Source of the DNA: Paracoccaceae bacterium
GTDB taxonomy: Bacteria; Pseudomonadota; Alphaproteobacteria; Rhodobacterales; Rhodobacteraceae
Length of the DNA: 5,207 bases
Direction: 5' to 3'
Assembly: GCA_020832725.1 (NCBI GenBank)
Contig: JAFIEC010000067.1
Location: 1 to 5,207 of the forward strand
A model generated the notes under the pieces. The model searched no databases, had not been told where the DNA came from, and saw nothing but the letters and a program-made list of their open reading frames with translations. Positions 1 to 5,207 of the stretch are shown piece by piece. How positions within the stretch are numbered: position 1 is the stretch's first letter; every line of letters begins with the position of its first letter. Made by a program: the position numbers and the translations under genes.

Positions 1-494
1 CGGGGGCGCCAACGCCGCCCGCCGCCGAACCGACACATGCGCCGACCGCACCGGCACCCGCGCCCGCGCCCGCGCCCGAACCGTCGCCAGAGCCGGCGCG
101 CGCCACGGAGCCGGCGCCGGAGCCCGCGCCAATAGCTGAAACCGCGCCCGCGCCGGCACCAGAGCCGCAACAGGCGGCACCCGCACCCGCGCCCTCGGGC
201 GATGGGGTCAAGCCGGCGCTGCTGTCTGCGCCACGGGGCGGGCAGGCCGACGATCTCAAGCGTATCCGCGGCATCGGCCCGGGCCTTGAGAAAGAGCTGA
301 ACGCCGCGGGCGTCTATCACATCGACCAGATCGCGGCCTGGAGCGCCGAAGAAGTGGCCTGGGCCGATCAGAACCTGGTCAGGTTCAAGGGCCGCGTTTC
401 GCGCGATGACTGGGTGGGCCAGGCCCGCCAGCTTGACGAAGGCGGCGAGACCGATTTCTCGAGGAAGGTGGACAAGGGTGGCGTCTACGAATGA
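1..494 (+). CDS. nuoE: NADH-quinone oxidoreductase subunit E (NuoE), C-terminal part, 5' truncated by window
   Basis: This open frame runs in from the left edge (first whole codon at 3) and stops at TGA 492-494, giving 163 codons of the C-terminus. The thioredoxin-like [2Fe-2S] (N1a) domain that defines NuoE lies upstream and is not visible. What is visible is an approximately 80-residue low-complexity linker rich in Pro, Ala and Glu (bases 3-240). After it comes a compact domain from about 249 to 435, starting DDLKRIRGIGPGLEKEL and containing DQIAAWSAEEVAW and FKGRVSRDDW. The KRIRGIGPGLEKEL stretch is a helix-hairpin-helix-like motif. From memory, Rhodobacterales NuoE proteins carry just this extension, and a similar domain occurs at the C-terminus of some alphaproteobacterial ribosomal L21 proteins. 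The position directly before a small membrane-protein gene and nuoF supports the call. In the complex, NuoE binds NuoF in the cytoplasmic NADH-oxidising arm. The role of the extension is unknown. Confidence 0.88.
   Translation, partial: GAPTPPAAEPTHAPTAPAPAPAPAPEPSPEPARATEPAPEPAPIAETAPAPAPEPQQAAPAPAPSGDGVKPALLSAPRGGQADDLKRIRGIGPGLEKELNAAGVYHIDQIAAWSAEEVAWADQNLVRFKGRVSRDDWVGQARQLDEGGETDFSRKVDKGGVYE
57..77 (+). repeat. Short in-frame CCCGCG tandem repeat in the NuoE linker
   Basis: Three tandem CCCGCG units (57-74) are followed by a further CCC. They encode alternating Pro-Ala within the Pro/Ala/Glu-rich linker of NuoE. Imperfect versions of the same codon pattern continue to about base 200. 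In-frame hexamer gain or loss would change linker length without breaking the protein, so length variation between strains is plausible (inference). Confidence 0.6.
461..468 (+). promoter_or_regulatory. Candidate ribosome binding site for the small membrane protein
   Basis: A purine-rich GAGGAAGG lies inside the end of nuoE, nine bases before a GTG at 478. It is the only good Shine-Dalgarno-like stretch upstream of this gene. It favours the GTG start over the in-frame ATG at 556, which is preceded by a C-rich run with no ribosome binding site. Confidence 0.45.
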
Positions 495-759
495 CAAACG
501 GCGCAGGCGGCGGGTCGCTCCGGCGGCCCCGCCCCCTCAGCCCCCGCGCCCGCCCATGCCCTTGCAGGCACGGGTGGCGGGCGTCGTGATCGTGGTGGCG
601 ATGGTCGCCTGGATGGGGGCGTCGGTTCTGGGAGGGGCGATGGGTCTGCCGCCGCGCTTTGCCTTCCTCTTCGATTTTGCGGCGCTGGCGGCGTTCTTCT
701 GGGCGCTGGTGGTGCTGTTTCAGGTCTGGCGCGCGCGCCAGCCGCACGGGGACAGCTGA
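478..759 (+). CDS. Small two-helix membrane protein, DUF5337-like
   Basis: The frame ends at TGA 757-759, directly abutting nuoF. From a GTG at 478 it encodes 93 residues: a basic N-terminus (KRRRRR at 7-12), a Pro-rich stretch (15-28), a first hydrophobic helix (about 33-51), a short GGAMGLPPR loop (52-60), a second helix (about 61-82) and a basic end (WRARQ). The positive-inside rule puts both termini in the cytoplasm and the loop in the periplasm. The core (LGLPPR-type loop, then FLFDFAALAAFFWALVV) resembles the DUF5337 proteins I recall from nuo clusters of Rhodobacterales; no function is known. The start is uncertain. GTG 478 has a good upstream AGG-type site and overlaps nuoE by 17 bases; ATG 556 would give 67 residues starting just before the first helix but has no ribosome binding site. 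An ATG at 491, overlapping the nuoE stop, is in another frame that closes quickly. Location suggests a complex I accessory or assembly role (inference). Confidence 0.75.
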   Translation: MASTNDKRRRRRVAPAAPPPQPPRPPMPLQARVAGVVIVVAMVAWMGASVLGGAMGLPPRFAFLFDFAALAAFFWALVVLFQVWRARQPHGDS

Positions 760-2046
760 ATGCTCAAGGATCAGGATCGTATCTTCACCAACCTTTATGG
801 CATGCACGAGCGCAGCCTGGCCGGTGCGCGCAGGCGTGGTCAGTGGGACGGTACCGCCGCGCTGATCGGCAAGGGGCGCGACTGGATCGTCAACGAGGTG
901 AAGGCGTCGGGCCTGCGCGGGCGTGGTGGCGCAGGCTTTCCCACGGGGCTGAAATGGTCCTTCATGCCCAGGGAAAGCGATGGTCGGCCCGCCTATCTGG
1001 TGGTCAATGCCGACGAATCCGAGCCCGGCACCTGCAAGGACCGGGAAATCATGCGCCACGATCCCCACACCCTGATCGAGGGCTGCCTGATCGCAGGCTT
1101 CGCCATGGGGGCGCACGCCGGATACATCTATATCCGCGGCGAATACATCCGCGAGCGTGAGGCGCTTCAGGCCGCCATCGACGAGGCCTACGAGGCGGGC
1201 TTGCTGGGGCGTGATGCCGCAGGCTCCGGCTGGGACTTCGAGCTGTACCTGACCCATGGGGCCGGGGCCTATATCTGCGGCGAGGAGACGGCGCTGCTCG
1301 AAAGCCTCGAGGGGCGCAAGGGAATGCCCCGGATGAAGCCGCCCTTTCCGGCGGGATCGGGCCTTTATGGCTGCCCGACCACGGTCAACAATGTCGAGAG
1401 CATCGCGGTGGTGCCCACCATCCTGCGCCGGGGTGCCGAAGGGTGCGCGGGGGTTCGCCGGCCCAACAACGCGGGAACCAAGGTGTTTGCGATCTCGGGT
1501 CATGTGAACAACCCCTGTGTCGTCGAGGAGGAGATGTCGATCCCGCTGCGCGAGCTGATCGACCGCCATTGCGGCGGTGTGCGCGGCGGCTGGGACAACC
1601 TCAAGGCGGTGATCCCGGGCGGGGCCTCGGTGCCGCTTCTTCCAGCATCGCAATGCTCCGACGCAATCATGGATTTCGACTGGCTGCGCGAGAAACGGTC
1701 GGGGCTGGGCACTGCGGCGGTAATCGTGATGGACCAGAGCACCGATGTCATAAAGGCGATCTGGCGGCGCTCGGCCTTCTACAAGCACGAAAGCTGCGGC
1801 CAGTGCACCCCCTGCCGCGAGGGAACCGGCTGGATGATGCGGGTGATGGACCGTCTGGTGCGCGGCGAGGCCGAGATCGAGGAGATCGACATGCTGCTCG
1901 CCGTGACCAAGCAGGTGGAGGGGCACACGATCTGTGCGCTGGGCGACGCGGCCGCCTGGCCGATCCAGGGCCTGATCCGGCATTTCCGCGACGAGATCGA
2001 GGACCGCATCCGCGGTCGTCAAAGCTATGGGGTGGCGGCGCAATGA
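760..2046 (+). CDS. nuoF: NADH-quinone oxidoreductase subunit F (NuoF, 51 kDa / Nqo1 type)
   Basis: The product has 428 residues, close to the usual 430 for the family. It is the NADH-oxidising subunit in the cytoplasmic arm: it binds NADH and FMN and passes electrons to the [4Fe-4S] cluster N3. Visible signatures are GRGGAGFPTGLKW (54-66, FMN/NADH site), NADESEPGTCKDR (83-95), GAGAYICGEETALLESLEG (167-185) and TTVNNVE (207-213). The N3 ligands are CGQCTPC at 346-352 (Cys346, 349, 352) plus Cys392 in GHTICALGD. No key residue is missing. The ATG at 760 directly follows the preceding stop and has GGGGA at 748-752 as a plausible ribosome binding site; the N-terminal MLKDQDRIFTNLYG matches the family start. 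The stop TGA overlaps the ATG of the next gene (ATGA at 2043-2046), implying coupled translation. Its partners NuoE and NuoG flank it. Confidence 0.98.
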   Translation: MLKDQDRIFTNLYGMHERSLAGARRRGQWDGTAALIGKGRDWIVNEVKASGLRGRGGAGFPTGLKWSFMPRESDGRPAYLVVNADESEPGTCKDREIMRHDPHTLIEGCLIAGFAMGAHAGYIYIRGEYIREREALQAAIDEAYEAGLLGRDAAGSGWDFELYLTHGAGAYICGEETALLESLEGRKGMPRMKPPFPAGSGLYGCPTTVNNVESIAVVPTILRRGAEGCAGVRRPNNAGTKVFAISGHVNNPCVVEEEMSIPLRELIDRHCGGVRGGWDNLKAVIPGGASVPLLPASQCSDAIMDFDWLREKRSGLGTAAVIVMDQSTDVIKAIWRRSAFYKHESCGQCTPCREGTGWMMRVMDRLVRGEAEIEEIDMLLAVTKQVEGHTICALGDAAAWPIQGLIRHFRDEIEDRIRGRQSYGVAAQ

Positions 2047-2381
2047 ACGGTCGGACAATCGGGCGGATCGGGCTTGCTCTGTGCGTGGTGCTGGTGGTCT
2101 CGGCCTGCGGCCAGCGCCGCGAGGTGCAGCGCTTCGACGGCCAGGTATTTCGCGCCAGCATCTCCCAGGGCGAGGAACGGCGCGATTTCGTGGTGCAGGT
2201 GGGGCCCGAGACCGGCAGCTATCTCGGCGCGGTCGAGGCCGCCCGATTCGAGGCCAACCGCTTCTGCATCGAGCGCTTCGGCAGGTCGGATCATCGCTGG
2301 GAGGTGGGGCCGGGTACGCCCGACACGGCGATCCCCCGGCGCGCCGATGCCCGGGTGTTCAGCGGACAATGCCGCCCCTGA
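2043..2381 (+). CDS. Small predicted lipoprotein between nuoF and nuoG
   Basis: This 112-residue protein starts at an ATG that overlaps the nuoF stop by four bases. The N-terminus has Arg at 4 and 8, a hydrophobic core, and the lipobox V19-S20-A21-C22, so it should be cleaved by signal peptidase II and lipidated at Cys22. The residue after the Cys is Gly, not Asp, so the E. coli sorting rule does not clearly assign it to one membrane. The mature part, about 90 residues, has two more cysteines (Cys75, Cys110) that could form a disulfide. Its pattern, FDGQVFRA, RRDFVVQVGP, GAVEAARFEANRFCIERFG, then W and a C-terminal SGQC, matches hypothetical proteins I recall at this place in Rhodobacterales nuo operons. 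No named function is known to me. The gene ends inside a GC-rich hairpin, with the stop codon in the loop. A periplasmic-side complex I assembly or stability role is inferred from location only. Confidence 0.82.
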   Translation: MNGRTIGRIGLALCVVLVVSACGQRREVQRFDGQVFRASISQGEERRDFVVQVGPETGSYLGAVEAARFEANRFCIERFGRSDHRWEVGPGTPDTAIPRRADARVFSGQCRP

Positions 2382-2390
2382 CGGGGCGGC
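2371..2390 (+). other. Perfect GC-only hairpin with the lipoprotein stop codon in its loop
   Basis: GCCGCCCC (2371-2378) pairs with GGGGCGGC (2383-2390), a perfect 8-bp stem around a TGAC loop whose first three bases are the stop codon of the upstream gene. No T-run follows, so it is not a standard intrinsic terminator. Such a stem could slow 3' exonucleases, pause polymerase or lower read-through into the gap, but in DNA this GC-rich short stems also arise by chance. Confidence 0.5.
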
Positions 2391-2406
2391 GGCAGTGACA
2401 GGCGGC

Positions 2407-2429
2407 GCGCGCGGCCACGGGCCGGGCGC
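2407..2429 (+). other. Imperfect GC-rich inverted repeat in the gap before nuoG
   Basis: Ten-base arms 2407-2416 and 2420-2429 pair with one G-G mismatch around an ACG loop. It lies 17 bases after the stop-codon hairpin, in non-coding sequence. No T-run follows, so it is not a classical terminator. Possible roles are mRNA stabilisation or processing. Chance is a real alternative in such GC-rich sequence. Confidence 0.35.
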
Positions 2430-2460
2430 GGCAGGAACAACAGGGCGGGAGGCGAAGGCG

Positions 2461-2483
2461 CGACAGGCCGGGCCCGCCCGTCG
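2461..2483 (+). other. Imperfect inverted repeat just upstream of the nuoG ribosome binding site
   Basis: CGACAGGC (2461-2468) and GCCCGTCG (2476-2483) pair with one A-C mismatch around a seven-base loop. The 3' arm ends five bases before the nuoG ribosome binding site, so the site itself stays outside the stem. It could hold the translation start region open, or it may be incidental. Confidence 0.3.
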
Positions 2484-2487
2484 GCAC

Positions 2488-2493
2488 GAGAGG
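2488..2493 (+). promoter_or_regulatory. Ribosome binding site of nuoG
   Basis: GAGAGG lies eight bases before the ATG at 2502. nuoG is the one complete gene here that neither overlaps nor abuts its upstream neighbour, so it appears to have its own initiation signal. This site supports the 2502 start. Confidence 0.65.
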
Positions 2494-2501
2494 CAAGGCA
2501 C

Positions 2502-4529
2502 ATGGCCAATCTGCGCAAGATCATCATCGACGATACCGAGATCGAGGTCGATCCGGCACTGACCCTGATTCAGGCCTGCGAGCTTGCGGGCATCGAGATC
2601 CCGCGCTTTTGCTATCACGAGCGGCTGTCGATCGCGGGCAATTGCCGGATGTGCCTGGTCGAGGTGGTGGGCGGCCCGCCGAAACCGGCCGCCTCCTGCG
2701 CCATGCAGGTCAAGGACCTGCGCCCCGGCCCCGAGGGGGCACCGCCCGTGGTGCGCACCAACTCGCCCATGGTCAAGAAGGCCCGCGAGGGGGTGATGGA
2801 ATTCCTGCTCATCAACCACCCCCTCGACTGCCCGATCTGCGATCAGGGCGGCGAATGCGACCTGCAGGATCAGGCGATGGCCTATGGCGTCGACTTTTCC
2901 CGCTTTCGCGAACCCAAGCGCGCGGTGGACGATCTCGACCTCGGCCCGCTGGTGGAAACCCACATGACGCGCTGCATCAGCTGCACCCGCTGCGTGCGCT
3001 TCACCACCGAGGTGGCGGGGGTTTCGGTCATGGGCCAGACCGGCCGGGGCGAGGATGCCGAGATCACCACCTATCTGGGCGCGCTGATCGAATCGGAGTT
3101 GCAGGGCAATATCATCGACCTGTGCCCCGTCGGTGCGCTCGTCTCCAAGCCCTATGCCTTTACCGCGCGCCCGTGGGAGCTGACCAAGACCGAGACCGTG
3201 GACGTGATGGACGCGCTGGGCAGCAGCATCCGCGTGGATGTGAAGGGGCGCGAGGTCATGCGCATCCTGCCCCGCAACCATGATGGCGTGAACGAGGAGT
3301 GGATTTCCGACAAGACCCGCTTCGTGTGGGATGGGCTGCGCCGCCAGCGGCTGGACCGGCCCTATGTCCGCGATGCGGGCAAGTTGCGTCCTGCCTCGTG
3401 GGACGAGGCGCTGGGCCGGGCCGCCGAGGCGTTGCGGGGCGGCAAGGTCGCGGGCCTTGTGGGCGATCTCGCACCGGTCGAGGCGGCGTTTTGGCTGAAG
3501 GGGGTGGTCGAGGGCCTGGGCGGGGTGGTGGAATGCCGCACCGATGGCGCGGCCCTGCCCCCGGGCAACCGGCTGGCCTATGTCGGGAATGCGGCGATCG
3601 AGGATATCGACAGCGCCCGGTTCATCCATCTGATCGGCACCAACCCCCGCGCAGAGGCACCTGTCCTGAATGCGCGCATTCGCAAGGCGTGGCTTGCCGG
3701 GGCCCGGATCGCGCTGGTGGGTGAGGCGGTCGATCTGACCTATGATTATGCCCATCTCGGAACCGATGGCGCGGCGCTGGCGGCGCTGCTGGCCGGGCTG
3801 CAGTACAGCGAGCAGGAGCGGGCGCAGGACGCGCCGTCGCTTGTGATTGTGGGGCAGGGGGCGCTGACGGGTGCGGATGGCGCGGCGGTGCTGGCCGCCG
3901 CCATGCGCCTTGCCGAAGCGACGGGCTCGGGATTTCTGGTGCTGCACAGCGCGGCATCGCGCGTCGGGGCCATGGATGTGGACGCCACCTGCGAGGGCGG
4001 GCTGTCTGCGGCGCTGGACGGGGCGGCCACGGTGCTGGCGCTGGGCGTGGACGAGATCGACATTCCCGCCGGGCCGACTGTGATCTATCAGGGCAGCCAC
4101 GGCGACCGGGGCGCGCATCGGGCCGACATCATCCTGCCTGCCGCCGCCTGGACCGAGGAGAACGGCCTTTTCGTCAACACCGAAGGGCGGCCGCAACTGG
4201 CCCTGCGCGCGGGCTTTCCGCCCGGCGAGGCGCGGGAGAACTGGGCGATCCTGCGGGCGCTGTCGGGGCGTCTTGACGCGCCCCTGCCCTGGGACAGCCT
4301 GGCGCAGCTGCGCCGCGCGCTGATGGAGGCGCATCCCCATCTGGGTGCGATCGACGAGGTGCCGGAAAACAGCGGCACGCGCTTGCCCGAGGGCGCGCCG
4401 GGCACCGTCGCTTTCGCAAGCCCCGTGCGCGATTTCCACCTGACCAATCCCATCGCCCGCGCCTCGGCCCTGATGGGCGAGATGTCGCGCATGGCTGCGG
4501 GGCGGCGCATGAAGGTCGCTGCGGAATGA
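2502..4529 (+). CDS. nuoG: NADH-quinone oxidoreductase subunit G (NuoG, 75 kDa / Nqo3 type)
   Basis: The product has 675 residues, usual for alphaproteobacterial NuoG and shorter than the roughly 900-residue E. coli type. It is the large iron-sulfur subunit of the cytoplasmic arm, carrying electrons from NuoF towards NuoI and the quinone. The N-terminal ferredoxin-like domain has the [2Fe-2S] N1b ligands Cys37, 48, 51 and 66. Next are the N5 [4Fe-4S] ligands His106, Cys110, Cys113 and Cys119 (HPLDCPICDQGGEC), then N4 with Cys158, 161, 164 and Cys208 (CISCTRC and LCPVGAL). The rest (about 220-675) is the molybdopterin-oxidoreductase-like domain, marked by NHDGVNEEWISDKTRF (259-274). I see no CxxCxxxC motif after N4, so the N7 cluster is absent, as in mitochondria. 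The C-terminal HLTNPIARASALM is typical of the family. The start MANLRKIIIDDTEIEVDPALTLIQAC matches the conserved N-terminus. The stop overlaps the next ATG (ATGA at 4526-4529). Confidence 0.98.
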   Translation: MANLRKIIIDDTEIEVDPALTLIQACELAGIEIPRFCYHERLSIAGNCRMCLVEVVGGPPKPAASCAMQVKDLRPGPEGAPPVVRTNSPMVKKAREGVMEFLLINHPLDCPICDQGGECDLQDQAMAYGVDFSRFREPKRAVDDLDLGPLVETHMTRCISCTRCVRFTTEVAGVSVMGQTGRGEDAEITTYLGALIESELQGNIIDLCPVGALVSKPYAFTARPWELTKTETVDVMDALGSSIRVDVKGREVMRILPRNHDGVNEEWISDKTRFVWDGLRRQRLDRPYVRDAGKLRPASWDEALGRAAEALRGGKVAGLVGDLAPVEAAFWLKGVVEGLGGVVECRTDGAALPPGNRLAYVGNAAIEDIDSARFIHLIGTNPRAEAPVLNARIRKAWLAGARIALVGEAVDLTYDYAHLGTDGAALAALLAGLQYSEQERAQDAPSLVIVGQGALTGADGAAVLAAAMRLAEATGSGFLVLHSAASRVGAMDVDATCEGGLSAALDGAATVLALGVDEIDIPAGPTVIYQGSHGDRGAHRADIILPAAAWTEENGLFVNTEGRPQLALRAGFPPGEARENWAILRALSGRLDAPLPWDSLAQLRRALMEAHPHLGAIDEVPENSGTRLPEGAPGTVAFASPVRDFHLTNPIARASALMGEMSRMAAGRRMKVAAE

Positions 4530-4948
4530 CCCTGCGTGCCCCCCTTGCCCTGGGGCCGGTGCTTGCGCTGGCGCTGGGTGGCACCCTGTCGGCCTGTGAC
4601 GCGCCCGAAGGCGCGGGCAGGGCGGCGGATGCGCCCTTTGCGCCGGTCTACATGGGGGTCGAGACGCGGCTGCTGGATTCCGAGCTGGTCAATCTGCGGG
4701 TGGTGATGCGCGGCGCACGCGACCGGGCGGACGTGGACGCCTATGCGCGTTGCGCCGCAGCGCAATACACGCTGATCCGCGGCTATGGTTTTTCCCGTCA
4801 TCTGCGCACGAACATCGCGGTTCGGGATGGCCTTTGGCAGGCCGATGCGGTTTATACCGTCTCGGCCGCGCTGCCCGAAGGGCTGCGCACGCTGGATGCC
4901 GAGGTCGTGGTCGAGGATTGCGCCGCCAAGGGCATTCCCACGGTATGA
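4526..4948 (+). CDS. Predicted lipoprotein between nuoG and nuoH
   Basis: This 140-residue protein has its ATG overlapping the nuoG stop by four bases. A hydrophobic signal sequence ends in the lipobox L21-S22-A23-C24, so lipidation at Cys24 is expected. The next residue is Asp25, which in E. coli keeps lipoproteins in the inner membrane; if the rule holds here, the protein would sit on the periplasmic face of the same membrane as complex I. After a short Ala/Gly/Pro-rich tether come RLLDSELVNLRVVMRGARD (48-66), YARCAAAQYTLIRGYGFSRHLRTN (73-96), WQADAVYTVSAALPEG (104-119) and DAEVVVEDCAAKGIPTV (124-140). Cys76 and Cys132 could form a disulfide. I recall similar uncharacterised proteins in nuo clusters of Rhodobacterales but know no function. 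Position between nuoG and nuoH and the coupled start suggest a complex I link; this is inference. A family-wide search would settle how tightly it follows nuoH. Confidence 0.85.
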   Translation: MTLRAPLALGPVLALALGGTLSACDAPEGAGRAADAPFAPVYMGVETRLLDSELVNLRVVMRGARDRADVDAYARCAAAQYTLIRGYGFSRHLRTNIAVRDGLWQADAVYTVSAALPEGLRTLDAEVVVEDCAAKGIPTV

Positions 4949-4964
4949 GAACGGACAGGCAGGC

Positions 4965-5207
4965 ATGAGCGCGTTTCTTTCCACCGGCATGGGCACCTTC
5001 GTCATCATCCTGGCGCAGGTTCTGGCGATGGTCGCCTTCGTGATGATCTCGCTGCTGTTCCTCGTATATGGCGACCGCAAGATCTGGGCCGCAGTGCAGA
5101 TGCGGCGCGGACCGAATGTCGTGGGTGCCTTTGGCCTGCTGCAATCGGTCGCGGATGCGGCGAAATACGTCTTCAAGGAGGTCGGCGTGCCTGCGGGTGC
5201 CGACCGG
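4965..5207 (+). CDS. nuoH: NADH-quinone oxidoreductase subunit H (NuoH, ND1 type), 3' truncated by window
   Basis: The first 81 codons are present and the window ends exactly on a codon. NuoH is the multi-spanning inner-membrane subunit (ND1 in mitochondria) that joins the membrane arm to the peripheral arm and lines the quinone-entry chamber. The first transmembrane helix spans about residues 9-35. The family signature follows: YGDRKIWAAVQMRRGPNVVG (35-54), then AFGLLQSVADAAKYVFKE (55-72) and VPAGADR at the window edge. Asp37 takes the place of the Glu found in the ERK motif of many homologues; I recall Asp as common in Rhodobacterales. ATG 4965 is 16 bases after the preceding stop, with a weak AGG at 4957-4959 as ribosome binding site. 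A second in-frame ATG at codon 9 is less likely because the residues before it fit the family N-terminus. Confidence 0.97.
   Translation, partial: MSAFLSTGMGTFVIILAQVLAMVAFVMISLLFLVYGDRKIWAAVQMRRGPNVVGAFGLLQSVADAAKYVFKEVGVPAGADR

Noticed and set aside
385..2058. Long open frame of 557 codons on the minus strand
   Set aside because: It lies opposite nuoE/nuoF, has an unusual Arg/His/Pro-rich composition with no recognisable domain, and such antisense openness is expected in very GC-rich coding DNA.
1443..2381. 312-codon plus-strand reading of the lipoprotein with a long N-terminal extension
   Set aside because: The extension runs out of frame through nuoF and reads as Arg/Gly-rich shadow. 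The ATG at 2043 gives a clean lipoprotein signal and the ATGA overlap seen again at 4526.
2371..2390. Intrinsic terminator after the first lipoprotein gene
   Set aside because: The stem is strong but no T-run follows, and nuoG continues the same operon in the same direction; full termination here would cut complex I genes apart.
2395..2562. Possible extra small gene from GTG 2395 in the gap before nuoG
   Set aside because: No ribosome binding site, low-complexity Gly/Ala/Arg product, and it runs out of frame into the certain start of nuoG.
2025..4439. Very long open frame of 804 codons on the minus strand
   Set aside because: It is the mirror of nuoG and the lipoprotein gene, rich in His, Arg, Gln and Ala with no domain pattern. 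nuoG has all its cluster ligands and is clearly the real gene.
3160..4529. Formate dehydrogenase or nitrate reductase-like identity for the C-terminal part of NuoG
   Set aside because: The molybdopterin-oxidoreductase resemblance is the normal, non-catalytic inheritance of NuoG. I see no extra cluster or metal-ligand Cys/SeCys, and the N-terminal clusters and neighbours fix it as NuoG.
4088..5176. Minus-strand open frame of 362 codons across the nuoG end, lipoprotein and nuoH
   Set aside because: It is opposite three plausible genes, without recognisable motifs; a GC-rich shadow.

Overview
The window is an internal piece of a nuo (NDH-1, respiratory complex I) operon, all on the + strand. 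It comes from a GC-rich alphaproteobacterium. Three things point to Rhodobacterales (a Paracoccus/Rhodobacter-type organism): the NuoE subunit carries a Pro/Ala-rich linker and a C-terminal helix-hairpin-helix-like domain; small extra reading frames sit between the nuo genes; and NuoF, NuoG and NuoH have the alphaproteobacterial/mitochondrial character, with NuoG lacking the extra N7 cluster motif. The family assignment rests on sequence recognition, not on a database search.

Layout from left to right: the 3' end of nuoE (to 494); a small two-helix membrane protein of the DUF5337 type (about 478-759); nuoF (760-2046); a 112-residue predicted lipoprotein (2043-2381); a 120-base gap with three GC-rich inverted repeats (2371-2483); nuoG (2502-4529); a 140-residue predicted lipoprotein (4526-4948); and the first 81 codons of nuoH (4965 to the window end). 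Both lipoprotein genes start in an ATGA overlap with the stop of the nuo gene before them. nuoF begins on the base right after the stop of the small membrane-protein gene. The genes therefore look co-transcribed and mostly translationally coupled. No promoter, tRNA, rRNA, mobile element or CRISPR array was seen.

Functionally, NuoE, NuoF and NuoG form the NADH-dehydrogenase arm. NuoF oxidises NADH through FMN and cluster N3, NuoE carries the off-path cluster N1a, and NuoG carries N1b, N5 and N4 and passes electrons towards the quinone site. NuoH is the membrane subunit that helps form the quinone chamber. The three interleaved non-Nuo genes are the least understood part. One should span the inner membrane as a helical hairpin. 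The other two should be lipid-anchored on the periplasmic side, each with two further cysteines. The inference is that they are lineage-specific accessory or assembly proteins of complex I; nothing in the window proves it.
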